This document shows positions 1 through 5,043 of a stretch of DNA of 5,661 nucleotides, in pieces. A program made the position numbers and the translations under genes. The notes under the pieces are model-generated. The model was not told the origin of the DNA. It saw only the letters and a program-made list of their open reading frames with translations, and ran no database searches. Within the stretch, counting starts at the first letter, position 1. The number at the start of each line of letters is the position of its first letter. The DNA comes from Bordetella parapertussis. GTDB lineage: Bacteria; Pseudomonadota; Gammaproteobacteria; Burkholderiales; Burkholderiaceae_D. The stretch lies in contig CAMBJI010000144.1 of the NCBI GenBank assembly GCA_945867725.1, positions 1-5,661 on the forward strand, read 5' to 3'.

Positions 1-163
1 CGACCACCTCACCGCGCGACATGCGTTCAGCCCAGCTTTCAGCGGTAACCATAGGAAAGCGAAACGCAAAAAACTCACCAAGTGTTTTCCACGGCCCATG
101 GGGAAGCCATACCAGGCTGGGAGAAATACCATCGCGAGTTGGGAGAAAAGGCGTGCGGGCCAT
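1..163 (-). CDS. RluA-family pseudouridine synthase, N-terminal fragment (runs off left edge)
   Basis: This is the start of a minus-strand gene whose first 54 codons are visible; the rest lies beyond the left edge. The reading frame gives MARTPFLPTRDG, then SLVWLPHGPW, FFAFRFP and RMSRGEVV. This matches my memory of the N-terminus of an RluA-type RNA pseudouridine synthase group in Xanthomonadales and Burkholderiales (PTRDGV.PS.VWLP.GPW, then RF, then ARGEVVD). The family converts uridine to pseudouridine in rRNA or tRNA in the cytoplasm. The catalytic aspartate and the RluA core are outside the window, so activity cannot be judged. I chose the ATG at 163 because family similarity begins there. 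An in-frame ATG at 217 would add 18 residues, but these do not resemble the family, and neither start has a strong ribosome binding site. The gene is divergent from the MOSC gene. The RNA target is unknown. Confidence 0.75.
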   Translation of the reverse strand, partial: MARTPFLPTRDGISPSLVWLPHGPWKTLGEFFAFRFPMVTAESWAERMSRGEVV

Positions 164-252
164 AGATATCCGGCAAAAACAGTCGCCCGCATAGTAACCC
201 ACCGTACTGCCGCTCATCGGACTCTGTGGTCAGTTCCAAGGACTTGCAACTG

Positions 253-282
253 CTGACAGAGATTCTCGAAGAAGGCTATTCT
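253..282 (+). promoter_or_regulatory. Candidate sigma70-type promoter for the MOSC gene
   Basis: CTGACA at 253-258 (five of six to TTGACA) and TATTCT at 277-282 (four of six to TATAAT) are separated by 18 bp. Transcription would begin near 289, leaving a short leader before the ATG at 306. This is a consensus match read by eye only. The 9-bp direct repeat at 262-270 and 278-286 lies in the spacer and over the -10 element, which would suit a regulator binding there. Confidence 0.35.
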
Positions 283-286
283 CGAA
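262..286 (+). repeat. Direct repeat of ATTCTCGAA, 16-bp period, over the MOSC promoter
   Basis: ATTCTCGAA occurs exactly at 262-270 and again at 278-286. Each copy contains a small dyad, TTC-TC-GAA. The two copies are one and a half helical turns apart and overlap the candidate promoter of the MOSC gene, in the divergent intergenic space shared with the pseudouridine synthase gene. The repeat itself is directly visible. Its role as an operator is inference, and I do not recognise the regulator. Confidence 0.55.
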
Positions 287-305
287 ATCTTTTAATTAAT
301 GCGAA

Positions 306-962
306 ATGTCGCTAACTACGAAAATGGATAGCCCCCATAACTCGCCGCTCCAACGATCAGAGTTCTCACCCCACGTCCTCAGCATCAACACGGGCATCGT
401 TCAACCCTTGTTTGTAACTACCGAAGCGACTGCGCAATCGGTGATGTCAGCTATCCGCAAAGCGCCCTTGTCAGGACGGGTCACAGTGAACCGACTGGGC
501 ATTGCCGGAGATGAGCGCGCTGACATGAGCGTGCATGGCGGTTTGGACAAAGCGGTTTATTTATATCCGCGTGAGCACTATGCGTTCTGGGTGACCGCGC
601 GTGAGCGCATACTACACCGACAAGAGTCGTTGTCTTACGGCTTCATGGGCGAAAATTTGACGACCGAAGGTTTGCTCGAAACCGAGCTTTGGGTTGGCGA
701 TCGGCTAGAAATTGGCGAATTGGTACTGGAAGTTACCGAGCCGCGTGCGCCTTGTTTTAAATTCGCGGCGCGCATGGGCTATCCGCAAGCTATCAAGCAC
801 ATGCTGCAATCCGGTCTTACCGGTGTTTATCTGAAAGTAATCACGCCAGCGGATATCACCGTGGGTCAAACCATTTGCATAAAGCCCGGCTCGCGCGAAG
901 TCAGCATTGCCGACATCAACCGTCAGCGTCTGAAGGGGCGCCAGCGGGACTTGTTCCCGTAA
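306..962 (+). CDS. MOSC domain-containing protein (YiiM-like)
   Basis: This 218-residue protein carries a MOSC domain (molybdenum cofactor sulfurase C-terminal type) from about residue 23 to 193. Diagnostic segments are VLSINTG near 24-30, GDE..AD..VHGG.DKAVY at 68-85, a Y..EHY..W patch at 87-95, GENLTTEG at 115-122, VGDRLEIG at 130-137 and EPRAPCFK at 145-152. Cys150 is the conserved cysteine, a presumed ligand of the molybdenum cofactor. A short tail (VSIADINR, 199-206) resembles the first helix of the C-terminal 3-alpha domain of YiiM proteins but is cut short. Characterised members such as E. coli YiiM reduce N-hydroxylated base analogues using molybdenum cofactor; the substrate here is unknown. 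The start is uncertain because neither ATG 306 nor ATG 324 has a clear Shine-Dalgarno, and the first 20 residues look poorly conserved. No signal peptide is seen, so the protein should be cytoplasmic. Its 3' end overlaps the convergent gene by 47 bp. Confidence 0.92.
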   Translation: MSLTTKMDSPHNSPLQRSEFSPHVLSINTGIVQPLFVTTEATAQSVMSAIRKAPLSGRVTVNRLGIAGDERADMSVHGGLDKAVYLYPREHYAFWVTARERILHRQESLSYGFMGENLTTEGLLETELWVGDRLEIGELVLEVTEPRAPCFKFAARMGYPQAIKHMLQSGLTGVYLKVITPADITVGQTICIKPGSREVSIADINRQRLKGRQRDLFP

Positions 963-1680
963 TTCGGGCTGCAGGCGTTACGCGCGGCACACTGCTCCAC
1001 AATCGCCCCCACCCGGGTGGCCACGGCAGCGCTCGTCCGTTGTAGGGCGCAACATTGGCGCGTAATGGCACGACCGGTAGCTCTGCCGGTTGCGAACCAG
1101 CGCTCTGATCCCACCCCAATGAAAACGTGTAGTTCGGCAGCAGCGCATCGCAGACATCGGCGAACCATTGAGTATGATCCTCGTCCCGACCTAATGCCTG
1201 CGCCAGACCTTGCGGGTCGAATTTTGCCAGACTAGACAGCAGATCATGCGTTGAAGTGCCTGGCGAATCGCCCCAACCTAGTACCGGATTCAAATTGTAT
1301 TCAGCGCCCGAGCCATACCAGCCTTCACGCCAACTACGTTGCATCCAGTGGCGAGGTCCAGTGAATAAATGCCAGCGCCAATGCAGCCCGGAAGGTTTGG
1401 GCCAGCTGTATAAATACAATCGTTGATAGCCGGCCTTGTGAAGCTCGCGCATCATGTTCATCAAACGACCGTGTGGCATGCGATCGGGTGGTGCGCGGCG
1501 AAAACGTATGGGCTCGCCATCGGCGTGGTGTACCTGATCGCAGGAGAGATTTAAATCCAGCGTTCGTCCCTCACCTCCGAAGCGCGCGGAGATCCAACCG
1601 GTCATGAGATTGACTGAGGTAATCACGCCATAACCGCGATAGCGGTGAAAAATAACGGTGCCAGGTGCAACAGGTTTCAT
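916..1680 (-). CDS. Conserved-looking hypothetical protein, 254 residues, unknown function
   Basis: I cannot assign a function. The frame is open for 254 codons and the product looks real: rich in Trp, Tyr and Arg, with a compact N-terminal segment GTVIFHRYRGYGVITSV (residues 7-23) followed by GWISARF and RTLDLNLSCDQV. This resembles a small SH3- or Tudor-like barrel of the 'G..V.H..yG.G.I' kind, which is inference. The middle part (about 75-190) holds YQRLYLYSWPKP, LHWRWHLFTGPRHW, GWYGSGAEYNLNPVLGWGD and WFADVCDALLP. It has no signal peptide, transmembrane segment or recognised catalytic motif. The last 60 or so residues are Pro/Gly/Ala-rich and less protein-like, and the final 15 codons lie antisense to the MOSC gene, so the native C-terminus may be frameshifted or simply poorly conserved. 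Start ATG 1680 begins MKPVAPG; no good ribosome binding site is seen before it. Confidence 0.7.
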   Translation of the reverse strand: MKPVAPGTVIFHRYRGYGVITSVNLMTGWISARFGGEGRTLDLNLSCDQVHHADGEPIRFRRAPPDRMPHGRLMNMMRELHKAGYQRLYLYSWPKPSGLHWRWHLFTGPRHWMQRSWREGWYGSGAEYNLNPVLGWGDSPGTSTHDLLSSLAKFDPQGLAQALGRDEDHTQWFADVCDALLPNYTFSLGWDQSAGSQPAELPVVPLRANVAPYNGRALPWPPGWGRLWSSVPRVTPAARITGTSPAGAPSDADG

Positions 1681-1909
1681 CGTTCAACACAACGAAAAGA
1701 ATCGGAATATGTGCCAGTGTAGCGGTAAGCATGCTCCGTATGTAATCAGAATTTTTACCTTTTGATGTCATAAACAAATCGGCATGTTCTTTCAAACCAG
1801 CACACTGAAAACAGCGCGATTACGATACAGCCGCCCGGTGTATTGCCGACATGCGCTCAAGATTTTTGCAAAGCGAGTAAACAAAGAAACCAAGTAGACG
1901 AATGCGATT

Positions 1910-1937
1910 ATGACAATAAAACATTGGATTTCATATT
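1910..1937 (+). promoter_or_regulatory. Possible promoter upstream of the orphan terminator
   Basis: ATGACA at 1910-1915 (five of six to the -35 consensus) is followed after 16 bp by CATATT at 1932-1937 (four of six to the -10 consensus). Predicted initiation is near 1944. It is the best plus-strand promoter I find ahead of the terminator at 2023-2055, but the -10 match is modest and the surrounding AT-rich DNA makes chance matches likely. Confidence 0.3.
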
Positions 1938-1943
1938 GATCGC

Positions 1944-2055
1944 CCCCGTACCATGCAAGTCCATCTTGTCTCGGATGGCGAGCAGTCAGGTCGTTCCTCG
2001 CCTTGGCTGTTCAGCACTTTCGGAGTGAGTCCTCATCGGACTCACTCTTTTTTTT
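1944..2055 (+). ncRNA. Candidate small RNA or attenuated leader ending at a strong terminator
   Basis: No plus-strand gene lies between 963 and the strong terminator at 2023-2055, so something else must be transcribed into it. The preceding 80 bases contain several possible stems. CCATC (1961-1965) can pair with GATGG (1974-1978). GGCGAG (1977-1982) can pair with CTCGCC (1997-2002), which excludes the first stem because they share two bases. A weak GCT/AGC hairpin lies at 2006-2015. Mutually exclusive stems ahead of a terminator would fit a regulated leader, since the asparaginase-like gene begins 71 bp downstream, but they also fit an independent small RNA of about 110 nt. I match it to no known RNA family. 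The 5' end is inferred from a weak promoter, and the ATG at 1953 inside it is probably not used. Confidence 0.35.
2023..2055 (+). terminator. Strong intrinsic terminator
   Basis: GAGTGAGTCC (2023-2032) and GGACTCACTC (2038-2047) form a perfect 10-bp stem with the 5-base loop TCATC, followed at once by eight T (2048-2055). This is a textbook Rho-independent terminator for plus-strand transcription. On the minus strand the stem has no following T tract, so it acts in one direction. The nearest annotated plus-strand gene upstream ends at 962, beyond an opposing gene, so the terminator has no obvious client. Confidence 0.92.
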
Positions 2056-2070
2056 GCGTGCAAATTCAAT

Positions 2071-2098
2071 CTGCAAAATTCGGACTTCGGGCTATCAT
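2071..2098 (+). promoter_or_regulatory. Candidate promoter of the asparaginase-like gene
   Basis: TATCAT at 2093-2098 matches the -10 consensus at five of six positions. A weak -35, CTGCAA at 2071-2076 (three of six), lies 16 bp upstream. Initiation near 2105 would give a leader of about 22 nt that contains the AGGA ribosome binding site at 2114-2117. The position immediately after the terminator at 2023-2055 supports independent transcription of the gene, although the -35 is poor. Confidence 0.35.
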
Positions 2099-2126
2099 CT
2101 TAAAGTCTTCTTCAGGATTAATAGCC

Positions 2127-2615
2127 ATGAGTCTGCGCATCATCGCAACAGGCGGTACTTTCGATAAACATTATGACCCCCTCACAGGTAACCTGATTTT
2201 CAAGGACAGCGTTTTGCCAGAAGCACTCGATCGTGCGCGGCTGACTTTGCCAGTGGCGTTCGAGCCCTTGCTCGTATTGGACTCACTAGATATGCAGGAC
2301 AGCCATCGTCAACAAATACGCGAGGCTTGCGAGCGTTCCATCGAAGAGCATATCGTCATCGTCCATGGCACGGATACCATGCCCGAAACTGCTAGAGTAC
2401 TCGGTCACGCAGCGCTGAAAAAAACCATCGTTCTGACGGGTGCAATGGTGCCTTATCAAATCGTCCGATCCGATGCTCTGTTTAATCTCGGCTTTGCGTG
2501 TGCAGCAGCCAGTCTTGCTGCAGCAGGTGTTTACATCGCGATGAACGGACAACTTTTTTCTTGGGACAATGTGATGAAAAACCGCGACCGCGGCATTTTC
2601 CAGTCACTGCGCTGA
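2127..2615 (+). CDS. Single-domain asparaginase-like protein
   Basis: This 162-residue protein corresponds to the N-terminal domain of the L-asparaginase family. ATGGTFD (residues 7-13) carries the nucleophile-type Thr11. DSLDM (52-56) fits the substrate-binding serine region. HGTDT (80-84) supplies Thr82 and Asp83, and K99 before TIVLTGAM matches the catalytic lysine. All main catalytic positions of the classical enzyme are present, whereas the C-terminal domain of the usual 320-350-residue enzymes is absent. Stand-alone proteins of about 160 residues with this layout are a known proteobacterial group, so this is probably not a truncation. Classical members hydrolyse asparagine to aspartate and ammonia; activity of the short form is not established by sequence. 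No signal peptide is seen. I chose ATG 2127 because AGGA lies 9 bp upstream and similarity starts there. The frame stays open back to 1953, but that part runs through the terminator and is not coding. Confidence 0.87.
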   Translation: MSLRIIATGGTFDKHYDPLTGNLIFKDSVLPEALDRARLTLPVAFEPLLVLDSLDMQDSHRQQIREACERSIEEHIVIVHGTDTMPETARVLGHAALKKTIVLTGAMVPYQIVRSDALFNLGFACAAASLAAAGVYIAMNGQLFSWDNVMKNRDRGIFQSLR

Positions 2616-2623
2616 CACAGCGC
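2609..2623 (+). other. Perfect hairpin spanning the stop codon of the asparaginase-like gene
   Basis: GCGCTG (2609-2614) and CAGCGC (2618-2623) form a 6-bp GC-rich stem with a 3-base loop, and the TGA stop (2613-2615) lies inside it. Only TTA follows, so it is not a standard intrinsic terminator. It may protect the 3' end of the message or act as a weak terminator. The structure is visible; the role is inference. Confidence 0.4.
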
Positions 2624-2801
2624 TTACGACCACAAAGCACCTCTGGAATTGTTTCAGCGGCCAGCCTCGCTATCGAAATCACAGCGTCGGATGATGCAAT
2701 CGCCAGCATCTATTTTTCGATTGTGACCGTTGAAGGAAGTGCGTGTGTGATTCCGCTTGCTGACGGTAATCGCCGCGGTCACTATTTGCTCAGTTGTTGC
2801 G

Positions 2802-2829
2802 TTCACTAGTTTTTAAAATCATGCATAAT
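2802..2829 (+). promoter_or_regulatory. Candidate promoter of the acetamidase/formamidase gene
   Basis: TTCACT (2802-2807, four of six to the -35 consensus) and CATAAT (2824-2829, five of six to the -10 consensus) are 16 bp apart in an AT-rich stretch. Initiation near 2836 would give a leader of about 35 nt with AGGA at 2863-2866, four bases before the ATG. The 255-bp gap after the asparaginase-like gene and this promoter suggest that the two amidase-type genes are transcribed separately. The rest of the gap (2624-2801) shows no gene I can defend. Confidence 0.4.
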
Positions 2830-2870
2830 TTCTAGATCTAAAAATTCTTTACAAAGATATTCAGGACACC

Positions 2871-4115
2871 ATGAATAACAAACACTGGACGCTTGGCGTC
2901 TTGCTGGCAAGTGCTATTGCTTCAGTCTGTGCTGGCACCACCCCTGAATTTCCGCTTCAGCCTTTGGCTGACAAACCTGGCCCGATCGGCGCCAAGGGAC
3001 ATCGCGGCAAAGTTTTTTATGTGCCATCGACACGCGCTACGATTAAGTGGGGCTATTTGTCGAATGCGGCTGATGCGCCTGTGCTCACGGTTCCCTCGGG
3101 CTCTACTGTGATTTTCGACACCTTATCGCACGAGGGATTGCTGGAAGATCAGGGGCGCAATCCCGTGCAGTATTTTGCATCGAAAGGCATACCCGCGAAC
3201 CAGGTGTTTAAAGACGCCATTGCAATCACTCAATCCGATTTGCCGCATGACTTTGCCAAGGACGGACCGCACATCATTACCGGGCCGGTCGCTGTTGATG
3301 GCGCTGAACCCGGCGATGTTTTGAAGGTCGATATCTTGTCGGTTGTGCCGCGTGTTGCTTATGGCGTGATTTCTAATCGTCATGGCAAAGGCGCGCTTCC
3401 GGGCGAATTTCCTGAAGGCCCCAAACCGGAACCTGATGCGAGCGCACAAGCTCCGGAAAAATTTCATAACGTCTCAGTGTTCACGCCCATTCGGCGCAAT
3501 CGTTCCGGGCAGTGGGAAGGTGTAATGACGAACCGCCAGGGTGAGACGATCACTTTTCCAGCGACCCCCTTCATGGGTGTGATGGGTGTGGCTGCCGCCA
3601 CAGATCAGCCCGTGCATTCCGTTCCGCCGGGCGCGTATGGCGGCAATATGGATGTGAAAGATCTCGGCGCCGGCACGACGATTTACTTGCCGGTATTTGT
3701 GCCGGGCGCAAATTTTTATACGGGTGATCCCCACATGGCACAGGCTAACGGCGAGGTGGCACTCACCGCACTAGAGCATTCGATGCGCGCTACGTTTCGT
3801 TTCACGCTATTAAAAAAAGGCGATCGGCGTATTCCTTCCGCGTCCGGTACGCTAGAAAAACCCTTCGGTGAAACACCGCATTACTGGATTGCGATTGGAT
3901 TGAATCCAGATCTGGATGATGCGATGAAAGATGCGGTCAGAGAAGCGATTCGCTTTTTGTCTGAAGTAATGGGTATGGATCGCGCGATCGCCTATGCCTA
4001 CCTGTCGGCAGCGACGGATTTCAATGTGTCTCAGGTGGTTGATCGCACCAAAGGTATTCACGCGCTGATACGCAAATCGGATTTCAGGCGAGTGAAATCG
4101 TCGTTGAAGCAGTAA
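2871..4115 (+). CDS. Exported acetamidase/formamidase family protein
   Basis: This 414-residue protein belongs to the FmdA/AmdA family, which hydrolyses short amides (formamide, acetamide) to the acid and ammonia. Family segments include PSGSTVIFDTLSHEG (75-89), a GPV.VDGAEPGDVLKVDIL stretch at 138-156, GGNMDVKDLGAGTT (257-270) and the hallmark VPGANFYTGDPHMAQANGEV (277-296). An N-terminal signal peptide is evident: Lys4, a hydrophobic core at residues 7-18 and a probable signal peptidase I site after VCA (19-21). Cys20 lacks a proper lipobox, so I do not call a lipoprotein. The enzyme should therefore act in the periplasm, unlike the well-known cytoplasmic FmdA and AmdA. Length is near that of full-size formamidases. 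The region 170-215 is a Pro/Arg/Gly-rich, probably looped insert. ATG 2871 follows AGGA at four bases and begins the signal peptide directly. The substrate cannot be read from sequence. Confidence 0.92.
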   Translation: MNNKHWTLGVLLASAIASVCAGTTPEFPLQPLADKPGPIGAKGHRGKVFYVPSTRATIKWGYLSNAADAPVLTVPSGSTVIFDTLSHEGLLEDQGRNPVQYFASKGIPANQVFKDAIAITQSDLPHDFAKDGPHIITGPVAVDGAEPGDVLKVDILSVVPRVAYGVISNRHGKGALPGEFPEGPKPEPDASAQAPEKFHNVSVFTPIRRNRSGQWEGVMTNRQGETITFPATPFMGVMGVAAATDQPVHSVPPGAYGGNMDVKDLGAGTTIYLPVFVPGANFYTGDPHMAQANGEVALTALEHSMRATFRFTLLKKGDRRIPSASGTLEKPFGETPHYWIAIGLNPDLDDAMKDAVREAIRFLSEVMGMDRAIAYAYLSAATDFNVSQVVDRTKGIHALIRKSDFRRVKSSLKQ

Positions 4116-4133
4116 ATGCATCAAGCGCGACTG

Positions 4134-4174
4134 TTGCTGACTTCGATGTTTAGTAGATAAACGATAGCGTATCG
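4134..4174 (+). promoter_or_regulatory. Possible promoter and palindrome ahead of the SRAP gene
   Basis: The 58-bp gap before the SRAP gene holds TTGCTG (4134-4139) and GATAAA (4156-4161) 16 bp apart, a weak promoter match whose transcript would start only about six bases before the GTG. There is no Shine-Dalgarno sequence. Instead CGATA (4162-4166) and TATCG (4170-4174) form a palindrome with a 3-base spacer that reaches into the first base of the start codon. TTAGTAG at 4150-4156 resembles a half-site of Xanthomonadales LexA boxes, but the second half is poor. Translation may be leaderless, or coupled to the preceding gene. Confidence 0.22.
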
Positions 4175-4887
4175 TGTGCTCGAACTACACGCCTCCTAAA
4201 CCAGATGCGTTGCGTCGGCATTTTGGCGTTCAACACATTCCCGAAGATTACAAGGCCGAGACTTATCCCGGCTATCTCGCGCCTATCGTACGTATTGCTG
4301 ACGATGGATCAGGCGAACTGGAATGCGTGAATGCTTGCTTTGGTATGGTGCCGCATTGGGCGGAACTGACGCTTGCCCGGCATACCTATAACGCGCGTAG
4401 TGAGACAGTCGCCAGCAAACCGTCGTTTCGCCATGCTTTTGCCAAACGACAGTGGTGCATCATCCCTGTCGAATCATTCTTCGAGCCTAGCTATGAGAGC
4501 GGTCGGGCGGTGCGATGGAAAATATCACGCGACGATGGCGCATTGTTGGGCATCGCAGGTTTGTGGGAGTGGCGTTCGACGGGTGGACCGGATGATTTGC
4601 CGCTGCAATCGTTTACGATGCTCACGATTAATGCCGACAATCATCCTCTGATGCAGCGCTTTCATCGACCCGGAGATGAGAAGCGTATGCCCGTATTGCT
4701 CGAACCGCCGCAGTATTCCGCGTGGTTGCAGTCTACGAAGGAACAGGTTCCTGATTTTTTGCGTGCATATCCGGCACAACATCTGATATCTGAGTCAGCA
4801 CCACGCGCGTCATCGCGCACACCGGCACCCGCACCGAAGTCCGCGCGACAACAGGCGCATTCGCCATCGCTTTGGGAGGACGACTAG
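4174..4887 (+). CDS. SRAP family DNA-protein crosslink protein (YedK/HMCES type)
   Basis: This 237-residue protein of the SOS response-associated peptidase family covalently traps abasic sites in single-stranded DNA through its N-terminal cysteine, protecting DNA during replication. The sequence opens MCSNYTPPKP, so the GTG at 4174 must be the start: removal of Met exposes Cys2. Other active-site residues by alignment to YedK are Asn73 in YNARSET, Glu104 in FFEP and His164 in RFHRP. FGMVPHWAE (56-64) and INADNHPLM (152-160) are typical core segments. The longer spacing between His164 and RMPVLL (171-176) marks the long form common in Xanthomonadales and Burkholderiales rather than the E. coli YedK form. 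The last 30 residues, after SAPRASSRT, are Pro/Ala/Ser/Arg-rich and probably disordered. It lies 58 bp after the acetamidase/formamidase gene, so partial cotranscription is possible, and it converges with mnmE. No canonical LexA box is seen. Confidence 0.95.
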   Translation: MCSNYTPPKPDALRRHFGVQHIPEDYKAETYPGYLAPIVRIADDGSGELECVNACFGMVPHWAELTLARHTYNARSETVASKPSFRHAFAKRQWCIIPVESFFEPSYESGRAVRWKISRDDGALLGIAGLWEWRSTGGPDDLPLQSFTMLTINADNHPLMQRFHRPGDEKRMPVLLEPPQYSAWLQSTKEQVPDFLRAYPAQHLISESAPRASSRTPAPAPKSARQQAHSPSLWEDD

Positions 4888-4907
4888 GACCCTCTGCAAA
4901 CACAGAT

Positions 4908-4960
4908 GGCCAAACGCAATCCACATTACTTCAGTGGTTGTTTGAAATTTTTGCGTGGCC
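4908..4960. repeat. Bulged inverted repeat between convergent SRAP and mnmE genes
   Basis: GGCCA and CGCAA (4908-4919, with a two-base bulge) pair with TTGCG and TGGCC (4951-4960) to give a 10-bp stem. An alternative inner stem pairs CCAC (4921-4924) with GTGG (4934-4937) and can be lengthened by CAA/TTG. Neither strand has a T tract after the stem, so it is not a standard intrinsic terminator. Its position in the 156-bp space between two convergent genes suggests transcript ends in both directions. The remainder of 4888-5043 holds no gene I can support. Confidence 0.4.
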
Positions 4961-5043
4961 GGAGTTCGATCCTGTAATGCTCGACTTACCTTGGGTACGC
5001 TGACAATCTTTAATTTCAGTAAAGCCGTGAATGCGGCGGCCGC

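Larger units (their letters stand above)
1681..2126. other. 446-bp intergenic region, no convincing protein gene
   Basis: The part from 1681 to about 1905 should hold the minus-strand control region of the unknown 254-residue gene, but I find no persuasive promoter there. It is locally AT-rich and contains only short open frames without family resemblance or ribosome binding sites. The right half is more structured: a possible plus-strand promoter near 1910-1937, several short stems between 1956 and 2015, a strong intrinsic terminator at 2023-2055, and then the likely promoter and leader of the asparaginase-like gene. Confidence 0.6.

Noticed and set aside
1571..1795. 74-codon minus-strand frame over the start of the 254-residue gene
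   Set aside because: It overlaps the better-supported frame, has no ribosome binding site and its product resembles no family; it is a shadow frame.
1953..2126. N-terminal extension of the asparaginase-like protein starting at ATG 1953
   Set aside because: The extension would be translated through the strong terminator hairpin and its T tract, shows no family similarity, and a good AGGA ribosome binding site precedes the internal ATG at 2127.
2498..2809. 103-codon plus-strand frame beginning inside the asparaginase-like gene
   Set aside because: The first part is a shifted reading of the asparaginase-like gene with Cys- and Arg-rich composition and no ribosome binding site. Only the part after 2628 looks somewhat protein-like and is reported as a weak finding.
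2871..2942. Lipoprotein signal at Cys20 of the acetamidase/formamidase
   Set aside because: The residues before the cysteine (ASV) do not fit the lipobox, which needs a Leu-like residue at -3 and Gly, Ala or Ser at -1; a signal peptidase I site after VCA fits better.
4958..4976. GGAGTTCGATCC, resembling a tRNA T-arm
   Set aside because: The flanking bases do not form the five-pair T stem, and no acceptor, D or anticodon arms can be laid out around it; it is a chance resemblance.
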